From: Anaerolineae bacterium
GTDB taxonomy: Bacteria; Chloroflexota; Anaerolineae; UBA1429
DNA: 8,643 nt
NCBI GenBank assembly: GCA_016928125.1
Contig: JAFGLK010000405.1
Span: 1-8,643, forward strand
Direction of reading: 5' to 3'
Within the stretch, counting starts at the first letter, position 1. Each line of letters opens with the position of its first letter. A model generated the notes under the pieces. It saw only the letters and a program-made list of their open reading frames with translations. It had not been told where the DNA came from and ran no database searches. Below, piece after piece: positions 1 to 5,855 of this stretch. The translations under genes were made by a program, and so were the position numbers.

Positions 1-386
1 GCCACCATGATCTCGGGATCATGGATGTCGAGGTGCATGATCTCGTCGGCTAGGGTTGGACTCGTATCGCGATACTGGTTGCTCAGCTGCTCCAGTCCAG
101 AGTTGCGGAACTTGAGCAGGGGCTTGGCGGACAGCCCATGCCCAAAGACGCGCGTTGGCATAAAGGTGGCGTTGCCGAGTATGTGCTCAGGATGGTAGTC
201 GGTATTGATGATGCCATAGATCTCTTCGGCGCCCTGTTGTGCGATCACCTGCCGCCACTGGCGCGCATCGGGAGGCAGCATCGGAGTGTCGATCAACACG
301 GCCCCGCGCGCCGTGATCACCGCGCCGATGTTGCCCCCGCTATAGCCTGTGTGGTAGTAGACGCCATCCGCCAATCGCTCGAGCAC
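1..386 (-). CDS. Metallo-beta-lactamase-fold hydrolase, N-terminal part (runs off left edge)
   Basis: The first 128 residues of a protein are visible, reading leftward with the 3' end outside the window. It starts at a GTG (384-386) with GGGAGG (392-397) five bases upstream. The beginning has the pattern of the metallo-beta-lactamase superfamily: an N-terminal beta-hairpin (GVYYHTGYSGGNIGAVI), then AVLIDTP (residues 29-35), a helix, and NTDYHPEHILGN (61-72), which occupies the place of the metal-binding HxHxDH loop. The loop is unusual: the first His is Asp63 and the Asp before the last His is Glu67, leaving His65 and His68. Members with the full motif bind two metals and hydrolyse thioesters, lactones, phosphodiesters and other substrates, so the substrate cannot be told. 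It lies 14 bases after the AlaX gene on the same strand and is probably cotranscribed with it. The fold is likely; catalytic activity is uncertain. Confidence 0.75.
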   Translation of the reverse strand, partial: MLERLADGVYYHTGYSGGNIGAVITARGAVLIDTPMLPPDARQWRQVIAQQGAEEIYGIINTDYHPEHILGNATFMPTRVFGHGLSAKPLLKFRNSGLEQLSNQYRDTSPTLADEIMHLDIHDPEIMV

Positions 387-400
387 GCCCGCCTCCCGCT

Positions 401-1600
401 CTAGTTTCCTGCTCTGCCGACCAGCGCGATCGCCCTGGCCAGCACCTGTTCAAGGTCCTCCTCACGCACGCCACCGCCCTGGGCCACATGGGGGCGACCG
501 CCGCCGCGCCCGCCATACGGCTCTATGCTTTCTCTCAACAGCACGCCCATGTCGAAGACCAGCTCCTCCGAACGCGCAAAACAGAGCTGCGGCGCCGGAT
601 GGGCGACGCCCAGCAGGGCCACGACGCCCGGCCGCTCTACCAGGCGCTGGGCGATGTAGCGCATGCCCGGGGAATCTACATCCTGCAACAGCTGGCAGAC
701 CACCCGAGCCCCATTGAGATCCTCGGCCTGCGCCAGCAGTTGCGGCCACGCGCTCTCCAGCAGCCGTTTGCGCAGATGCTCCGCCTCGTGTCGGGCCGCG
801 GCCTCTGCCTCCTCGAGACGGGCCAGTGCCCCGTCGACCTCGCCCAACCCCACGCTCAGGCGCCGCGCGATGCTCTGGAGCGCCTCGTCGCGGAGGCGGA
901 AATCGCGCACTGCGCGATGGCCGCAGAGGAACTCGATCCGGCTATTGCCCTTCTGTCGCTCACAACGCCGAAGATGTATCAGCCCGATCTCCCCAGTGGA
1001 GTGCACATGGGTGCCGCAGCAGGCACAGCGATCGAAATCCCCGACCGACACCACGCGCAAGCGTTCGCCCGGCGCTAGATCGGGTTGCTTGCGGAGACCA
1101 ACCCCTTCGTCGCCATCCTCTTCACAGATCGCCACCGCCCGATTCTCCATGACGATGCGATTGGCCAGGTCCTCAACCTGGGCGAGTTGTTGTGGGTCGC
1201 ACTCGGACAGGGTTATGTCAATGGTGCAGCTCTCGTCACCCAGATGAAAGGAGACCGTCTGCGCGCCCAGGAGTTGCTCAAAGGCCTGAGATAGAATGTG
1301 CTGGCCGGTGTGCTGCTGCATGTGATCAAAGCGTCGCGGCCAAGCGATGCGGCCGCGCACCGGCCCCAGAGCAAGCGGCTTGGCCAGGACGTGGAGGATG
1401 CGATCGCCATCCTCGATGACATCGTGCACGGCCGCAGCACCAAGCGTGCCAAGATCGTGGGGCTGGCCGCCGGACGTCGGGTAGAACGCGGTTCGATCGA
1501 GTTCAGCCGCAGGCCGCCCGTCCCAGGAGGAAACGGCAACAACGGTGGCGTCAAACTCGCGCAGGTAGGCATCTTCCCAGTAGAGGCGTCGCGTGCTCAC
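401..1600 (-). CDS. Alanyl-tRNA editing protein, AlaX-L type with DHHA1 domain
   Basis: A 399-residue free-standing relative of the editing half of alanyl-tRNA synthetase. By family knowledge it deacylates tRNA-Ala mischarged with serine or glycine in the cytoplasm. The order is an N-terminal beta-barrel with AFYPTSGGQPHD (38-49, matching the FYxxSGGQxxD motif of the synthetase), the zinc motif HTGQH (His97, His101), a second zinc motif CCGTH (Cys194, His198), a charged probable coiled coil (about 255-285), and a C-terminal DHHA1 domain (about 290-392) with the glycine-rich GGRGGGRP stretch (363-370). All four expected zinc ligands are present, so it should be active. No aminoacylation domain precedes it, and the length fits long AlaX rather than a broken AlaRS. 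The start is GTG with GGGGGAG (1607-1613) six bases upstream; the ATG two bases before it is followed directly by a stop. It is the first gene of a probable pair with the downstream hydrolase. Confidence 0.93.
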   Translation of the reverse strand: MSTRRLYWEDAYLREFDATVVAVSSWDGRPAAELDRTAFYPTSGGQPHDLGTLGAAAVHDVIEDGDRILHVLAKPLALGPVRGRIAWPRRFDHMQQHTGQHILSQAFEQLLGAQTVSFHLGDESCTIDITLSECDPQQLAQVEDLANRIVMENRAVAICEEDGDEGVGLRKQPDLAPGERLRVVSVGDFDRCACCGTHVHSTGEIGLIHLRRCERQKGNSRIEFLCGHRAVRDFRLRDEALQSIARRLSVGLGEVDGALARLEEAEAAARHEAEHLRKRLLESAWPQLLAQAEDLNGARVVCQLLQDVDSPGMRYIAQRLVERPGVVALLGVAHPAPQLCFARSEELVFDMGVLLRESIEPYGGRGGGRPHVAQGGGVREEDLEQVLARAIALVGRAGN

Positions 1601-1632
1601 ATTCCACTCCCCCGGGCCCCCTCAATGGGCAC

Positions 1633-1641
1633 ATTATATCA
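1633..1641 (-). promoter_or_regulatory. Extended -10 promoter for the AlaX gene
   Basis: On the minus strand the sequence reads TGATATAAT, a perfect TATAAT (1633-1638) with a TGn extension (1639-1641). Transcription would start near 1626, giving a leader of about 26 bases before the GTG at 1600. No well-spaced TTGACA-like -35 box is seen, which is common for extended -10 promoters. The AT-rich stretch stands out in GC-rich DNA. The motif match is seen; function is inferred. Confidence 0.6.
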
Positions 1642-1675
1642 CAAGCCTGCCGCGCACGCGAGGCAAGCCGCATAT

Positions 1676-1697
1676 GGCCTCACCTTGGCTTGAGGTC
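1676..1697. repeat. Inverted repeat in the divergent intergenic region, possible operator
   Basis: GGCCTCA (1676-1682) and TGAGGTC (1691-1697) form 7-base arms with one mismatch, separated by 8 bases. The repeat lies about 35 bases upstream of the extended -10 element of the AlaX gene and about 160 bases before the secreted-protein gene. A two-fold symmetric site in this place could bind a dimeric regulator. Such short repeats also occur by chance in GC-rich DNA. The rest of the 254-base gap (1601-1854) shows no convincing plus-strand promoter. Confidence 0.25.
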
Positions 1698-1854
1698 TGC
1701 AAGCGTAGGCGCGTGACACATTGCACGAGAGCCAACTCACACGATCGTCTTAGCATCTTGGGAAGAGCCTCAGAACACCCGTAACGTCGGGGCCGTCTGT
1801 CCGTCTTGTAGAGAGAACAGCCTCAGGCTGACATTTCGCTCAAGAGGGGGCAGT

Positions 1855-1992
1855 ATGTTCTCGAGATCGTTTTCCGATTCTGCAGATCTGCGTCGACCGT
1901 ATGGTGAAGCCAGGATTCGCATCGCGCCCATGCTGCTCCTTCTCCTGTGCTTGGTCTGCTTTTGCGCCCTGATCGCCCTGGATGTGAACGCG
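1855..1992 (+). other. Signal peptide of the large repeat protein
   Basis: Residues 1-46. The n-region carries several Arg residues (4, 13, 14, 20, 22), followed by APMLLLLLCLVCFCALIAL and then DVNA-Q, a plausible signal peptidase I site with small residues at -3/-1 only partly met (Val44, Ala46). Cys32, Cys35 and Cys37 lie within the hydrophobic core, but none has a proper lipobox before it, so a lipoprotein is unlikely. If uncut, the segment would act as an N-terminal membrane anchor. Confidence 0.7.
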
Positions 1993-4900
1993 CAACCCAG
2001 GAACGCTGTGGCGAGTGGCGCCCTGCCCCTTAAGAAGACGCCGGCCGAGTGGCCTCCGGCCGACTCGCTGCCCTGGCTCACCAGGCCGGTCACCATCACC
2101 CTGGTGGTCACCGACTCGAATGGTCTGGATGACACTACCGCCGAGTACATCTACTCGACCGATGCCGGTCTGACCTGGAGCGTCTGGCGCCCGATCACCC
2201 AGACCCATGCGCCCATCGCTTCCACGCTCCACTTTACGGTCAGCTTGAGCGCCCTGCCTGACGATGACGGCCAACGTAACCTCATGCAGTTCCAGGTCAT
2301 AGATCTGGGCAGGACTGAGGAACTCTCGCCGATCTATCCGCTGCGCGTGGATGCCTCGCCCCCCAGCACAAGCCACACATTGACCCCGCCTCTGCCTGCC
2401 GCGGGCTGGTATAGCGACAGCGTGGACGTAGCGCTGATCGCGCAGGATGTGGGCCCCTCTGGCATCGCAGAAACGCGCTGGCGAAGGGGCGGCGAGGGCT
2501 TGTGGCAGCTGGGAACTGCTTTTGTCGCGGACGCGACGGACACCTACGAGTACCACTCCCTCGATGTGGCCGGCAACTGGGAGCCGGTCCGGTCTTTCCT
2601 TGTCCAGATCGACAGGCAGCCTCCGACGACCACGCTCAGCCTCACCTCTGCCAGCCCCCCCATGGATGGCTGGTATGGCCACGTGGTCACGGCCACATTC
2701 AGCGCGGAGGACGACGCCTCAGGTGAGGCGATCGTGTTCTACCGACTCGATCTCGGGCCCTGGCTGGAGGGGACCGAGCTAGTCATTACCGAGAGCGGGA
2801 TCTACAACTTGGAGTACCGGGCCCGAGACGCGGCTGGCAACTGGGAGGCCGTTCAGAGTGAGATCATTCGGATCGACCAGGAAGCTCCCATCGTCACGGC
2901 CGAGGCCGACAAGCCCGGCCAATTCGTTCAGCCACCCGTCACCGTCACCTTCACGGCCAGCGATGCAGGATCGGGCGTGGCCTCCACGGCCTACCGTCTG
3001 CTGCCGGATGGCAGCTGGACGGCCAACGCGGGCCAGGAGATCAGCGTCACCCTGCCGACGTCCTGGCAGGATGGTCTCTACCGCTTGGCCTACCACGCGG
3101 AGGACCATCTGGGGCACCTTTCCGAGTCTGCCATCTTCTCGGTCACGCTCGACGCCACAGCGCCCACTTGCTCCGCGGACCTGGATGGTCCCTTGAGTCA
3201 GTATGATTTGTTCTACACCGGCCCTGTGAGCGTCACCGTGAGATGCGAAGACGGCCTCAGCGGCGTGAGCCGGATCCACTATCGCATCGAGGCGGGCGAC
3301 TGGCAGACGCACACCCTCCCGGCGGCGACAAGCCCGGCCGAGAAGCTCATCGTGCTGAGCGAGGAGGACGAACGTCAGAGGGTGTTCTTCCGGGCCACCG
3401 ACCTGGCGGACAACGCCAGTCTCACCGAAGAGACGCCCGTGATACGTATCGATTCACAAGCGCCCGGCAGCCCGATAGGACCTGCCGTGGATCCTGCCGG
3501 CTGGAGCGAGGACGGTCTGTTCGACGTGACGTGGACCAATCCGAGCGATGCTTCGGGGGTGGGCAAAGCCTACTACAAGTACGCTGCGGCGCCCGGGTCG
3601 AATGAGGACTATGACGGGTTCCAGGAACTCGGCCCGCAGGCGATGTTGTCGGACATCGAGCTGGCTCAGGAGGGAGAGACGCCGCTCTTCATCTGGTTGG
3701 GCGATCGCGCCGGGAATGTGGCCCACACCACAGCGGTCTCGGTGACGCTGCGCTACGATGGCACAGGTCCCCACACGATCATTCAGAGCATGGGAACGGA
3801 GGGCCAGAACGGTTGGTATATCTCGACCGTCACCGTCCGCGCCCAGGCGACGGATGCCCTCTCAGGCGTCGCGGCGACCTACTACCGCCTGGATGGCTCG
3901 CCCGCCGTCCTCTGGCAGGGCGATCTGGTGCTCGATGAGGAGGGCGCCCACACGCTCGAGTACTACTCGGTGGACAAGGCCGGGCAGGGTGAGCCCATCC
4001 AGACGGCGACGATCAAGCTCGACTTGACGTCGCCCAACTGTGCGCTCGAGCTCGCCACAGACTATGTGCCCCGCGACACGGCCACGGTGACGGTCGGCTG
4101 GAACGCCGTGGACGCGGCCTCTGGCGTGGAGAACCTGGTCATTGAGACGAAGCGGGGCTGCGCAAGCTGGAGTCACTGGCGCACAGTGTCCGAGGGAGGC
4201 CAGGGAGCGGAGACCTTTACAGGCCTGCAGCCCGGGTATTTCCAGTTCTTCCGGGCGCGCGCCACGGATATGGCCGGGCACGTGGCCGAGTGGCCAGCCG
4301 ATGCCGAGGCGAACTATGTGTATTGTGACGCGCTGGTGGATGGCGGGTTCGACCGCGCTCTGGACGGCGACTGGAATATGATCCAGGAGGACGAGCTTCG
4401 GGTCACGCGTGCGTTTACCACCACGCATACCGGCGCTCCGGGCTGGATGGCGGTGGTTGGCGCTGAGTGGTACGAAGACGATTCGGGTTTGCCTGAGGGC
4501 TTACCGGAGGGCAAGGCCAGCCTTTGGCAGCGCATCGGGCTGCCTCAAGCCGCGTGCGGCGGCGGGCTGATGTTGACCTATCGCTATCGCATTCTCACCT
4601 ACGATGTGGCCTATGGCAAGCTGTACGATGACAGGGGCAATTCCTGGTTCGACTATATCGACACATTCGAGGTGAGCGTGCTCGACAGCGCCGGGCGCGA
4701 GGTGACCAAGACACGCCCGGATGGGAACCGCTGGGACTATTGCGGCTTTGATGAGGACCTTATGCAGGACGACAAAAGGTGGCGGGAAGGGTTGGAAGAC
4801 TCGCGCTGGCGCGTAGGTAGGTTATACTTGAGTCGCTATGCGGGCCAGGAGATCCGGGTCATGTTCAGCGTCTGGAATCGGCATGACGACAGATACCCCA

Positions 4901-5085
4901 CCTGGGTCTACCTGGACGACGTGCAGCTCCATCCCACCTCGCCTGTGCAGGGGCAGGCCTCGATCCCGATCCTCTTGGGGGTGCCCGCCAAGGTGTGTCC
5001 GCCCGAGCTCTCCCAGGCCTCGCCGACCGCATCAGGGCTATCCGCGCACGAGTCGGGGGCATCCCTTAGGCCCTCTCGCCGCTGA
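1855..5085 (+). CDS. Large secreted Ig-like (OmpL47-type) repeat protein with C-terminal jelly-roll-like domain
   Basis: A 1076-residue exported protein. ATG at 1855 is preferred over Met26 because GAGGGGG (1844-1850) precedes it by four bases. Residues 1-46 look like a signal peptide with a long basic n-region, a hydrophobic core (about 25-42) and a possible cut after VNA (44-46). Residues 78-166 form a first diverged beta domain. Seven Ig-like units follow (about 167-823), each opening with a Pro-rich linker and closing near signatures such as DVAGNWE, DAAGNWE, DRAGN and DKAG. Residues 824-1028 begin LVDGGFD and end YLDDVQL, a pattern common in carbohydrate-binding jelly-roll domains. A tail of about 48 residues has no LPXTG, membrane anchor or recognised secretion signal. 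No catalytic motif was found. Eight cysteines remain in the mature chain. A surface or extracellular binding role is plausible; the ligand is unknown. It appears to be a single-gene unit with divergent and convergent neighbours. Confidence 0.85.
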   Translation: MFSRSFSDSADLRRPYGEARIRIAPMLLLLLCLVCFCALIALDVNAQPRNAVASGALPLKKTPAEWPPADSLPWLTRPVTITLVVTDSNGLDDTTAEYIYSTDAGLTWSVWRPITQTHAPIASTLHFTVSLSALPDDDGQRNLMQFQVIDLGRTEELSPIYPLRVDASPPSTSHTLTPPLPAAGWYSDSVDVALIAQDVGPSGIAETRWRRGGEGLWQLGTAFVADATDTYEYHSLDVAGNWEPVRSFLVQIDRQPPTTTLSLTSASPPMDGWYGHVVTATFSAEDDASGEAIVFYRLDLGPWLEGTELVITESGIYNLEYRARDAAGNWEAVQSEIIRIDQEAPIVTAEADKPGQFVQPPVTVTFTASDAGSGVASTAYRLLPDGSWTANAGQEISVTLPTSWQDGLYRLAYHAEDHLGHLSESAIFSVTLDATAPTCSADLDGPLSQYDLFYTGPVSVTVRCEDGLSGVSRIHYRIEAGDWQTHTLPAATSPAEKLIVLSEEDERQRVFFRATDLADNASLTEETPVIRIDSQAPGSPIGPAVDPAGWSEDGLFDVTWTNPSDASGVGKAYYKYAAAPGSNEDYDGFQELGPQAMLSDIELAQEGETPLFIWLGDRAGNVAHTTAVSVTLRYDGTGPHTIIQSMGTEGQNGWYISTVTVRAQATDALSGVAATYYRLDGSPAVLWQGDLVLDEEGAHTLEYYSVDKAGQGEPIQTATIKLDLTSPNCALELATDYVPRDTATVTVGWNAVDAASGVENLVIETKRGCASWSHWRTVSEGGQGAETFTGLQPGYFQFFRARATDMAGHVAEWPADAEANYVYCDALVDGGFDRALDGDWNMIQEDELRVTRAFTTTHTGAPGWMAVVGAEWYEDDSGLPEGLPEGKASLWQRIGLPQAACGGGLMLTYRYRILTYDVAYGKLYDDRGNSWFDYIDTFEVSVLDSAGREVTKTRPDGNRWDYCGFDEDLMQDDKRWREGLEDSRWRVGRLYLSRYAGQEIRVMFSVWNRHDDRYPTWVYLDDVQLHPTSPVQGQASIPILLGVPAKVCPPELSQASPTASGLSAHESGASLRPSRR
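2353..4323 (+). repeat. Seven tandem Ig-like/OmpL47-type protein repeat units
   Basis: Within the large secreted protein, units of about 88-102 residues begin at about residues 167, 255, 343, 434, 534, 636 and 724. Shared landmarks are a Pro-containing start (ASPP, RQPPT, EAPIV, TAPTC, QAPGS, TGPHT, TSPNC), GWY or an equivalent near residue 20, a D-x-x-SG-V turn followed by a Y-R strand (e.g. SGVSRIHYRIEAG), and a late Y-x-x-x-D-x-A-G-N-W strand. Units 1, 2 and 6 are the most alike. Unit 5 has an insertion (about 578-600) and unit 7 is closer to a generic FN3-like domain. The units are diverged at DNA level, so this is an old duplication and not a recent tandem array. Confidence 0.75.
4324..4938 (+). 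other. C-terminal jelly-roll/carbohydrate-binding-like domain
   Basis: Residues 824-1028 of the large secreted protein. It starts LVDGGFDRALDGDW, has a central SLWQRIGL strand (889-896) and YRYRILTYDV (909-918), and ends RVMFSVWNRHDDRYP then WVYLDDVQLHP. The order NGGFE-like start, SLWQ, Y-R-I strand and closing LDDVxL is typical of extracellular beta-sandwich domains related to carbohydrate-binding modules. Aromatic residues are abundant (Trp840, Trp864, Trp872, Trp891, Trp931, Trp960). Whether it binds a glycan is not shown by the sequence. Confidence 0.5.
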
Positions 5086-5139
5086 GGCTCTGACGTCAGG
5101 CCCGCGCCGGGCTGCCGCCGGCTGATCCGCAGCACAAGC

Positions 5140-5169
5140 GCCCAGCGTCTCGCCCGGGAGGCGCTGGGC
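5140..5169. terminator. Hairpin between convergent genes, probable bidirectional terminator
   Basis: A 12-bp stem (5140-5151 with 5158-5169, one G-T wobble) closes a 6-base loop. It lies 54 bases after the stop of the secreted-protein gene and 39 bases beyond the stop of dhaL on the other strand. There is no T-run on either side, only short AT-containing flanks, so it is not a textbook intrinsic terminator. Position and stem strength favour a terminator or a transcript-end stabiliser serving both genes. A weaker 5-bp hairpin lies at 5106-5122. Confidence 0.55.
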
Positions 5170-5208
5170 TAAACCCCCTAGAGTGAGACCGGCCCTGCGC
5201 GAGACGCG

Positions 5209-5853
5209 TCAGGCGACGAGCAACGGCCGGATCGCCTCGGCCATGGCGTGCAGAATCAGCCAGCAGGAGGTGGCGCCCGCATCCAGGTGGCCCCGAGAGC
5301 GCTCGCCCAGGCGGCTGGCGCGTCCCAACTGGGCGACCAGATCGCGCGTCGAGTCCTTGCCCCTCTCGGCCGCCAGACTCATTGCATCGAGCGCCTCGCT
5401 GAAGCGAGCGCCCCGATCCAGCGCCTCGTGGTAGGCCTCCACGGCCGGGATAAGCGTGTCCATCAGGGTTTTGTCGCCCACCTGGGCGTTCCCCAGGCTC
5501 CCCACCGCATCGCGAGCGGCTTGAAGCATCGTCCCAAAGAGGCGCGCGTCGATCTCCTCATGGCCCTGGCAGGCGGAGGCCATCTCGACGAAAAAGGTGC
5601 CGTACAGGGGGCCCATGGCACCGCCCACTTCCATCATCAGGGTCATGCCGAGCGTATCCAGGGCCTCGCTCAGGCTGTAATTGGCCGCGCCCAGTTGCTC
5701 CCCAGCCAGGGTGAGGCCTTTGCTCATGTTGATGCCGTGATCGCCGTCGCCGATGGCGCCGTCCAACTCGCTGAGATAGGCACGCTGCTCCTGAATGGTC
5801 TGGATCAGCGCCCCCACGATCTTGGGGCCATCGCTACTGAGGAAATGCTGCAC
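5209..5853 (-). CDS. dhaL: Dihydroxyacetone-kinase-type subunit DhaL
   Basis: About 214 residues, the usual DhaL length. This is the nucleotide-binding, helical-barrel subunit that hands a phosphoryl group to the ketose held on DhaK. The magnesium-binding Asp triad is seen in LDGAIGDGDHGINM, with the 5- and 2-residue spacing of the family (Asp31, Asp36, Asp38). GGAMGPLYGTFF, GDKTLMDTLIPA and GRASRLGERSRGHLDAGATS follow in the expected places. Start choice: GGGAGG (5859-5864) is five bases before the GTG at 5851-5853. The GTG at 5857-5859, which would add two residues, overlaps that ribosome site and is less likely. The dhaK stop codon lies between the ribosome site and this start, so translation is probably coupled. 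The last gene of the operon. No DhaM is visible, so the phosphate donor (PTS protein or ATP) is open. Confidence 0.93.
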   Translation of the reverse strand: MQHFLSSDGPKIVGALIQTIQEQRAYLSELDGAIGDGDHGINMSKGLTLAGEQLGAANYSLSEALDTLGMTLMMEVGGAMGPLYGTFFVEMASACQGHEEIDARLFGTMLQAARDAVGSLGNAQVGDKTLMDTLIPAVEAYHEALDRGARFSEALDAMSLAAERGKDSTRDLVAQLGRASRLGERSRGHLDAGATSCWLILHAMAEAIRPLLVA

Positions 5854-5855
5854 GC

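Noticed and set aside
7..404. Two short plus-strand open frames
   Set aside because: They lie opposite the partial hydrolase, whose minus-strand frame shows a recognisable fold, a ribosome site and proper spacing to its neighbour.
1723..1751. TTGCAC followed after 17 bases by ATCGTC, as a plus-strand promoter for the secreted-protein gene
   Set aside because: The -10 candidate is too far from TATAAT to support.
1818..1830. Small palindrome CAGCC-TCA-GGCTG in the leader of the secreted-protein gene
   Set aside because: A 5-bp stem with a 3-base loop is common by chance. It has no T-run and does not cover the ribosome site.
1945..1965. Lipoprotein lipobox in the signal peptide of the large protein
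   Set aside because: Cys32, Cys35 and Cys37 lack a small residue at -1 and lie in the middle of the hydrophobic core.
1840..2682. Minus-strand open frame of 280 codons opposite the start of the secreted-protein gene
   Set aside because: The plus strand has the ribosome site, signal peptide and repeats. The antisense translation looks like random GC-rich coding.
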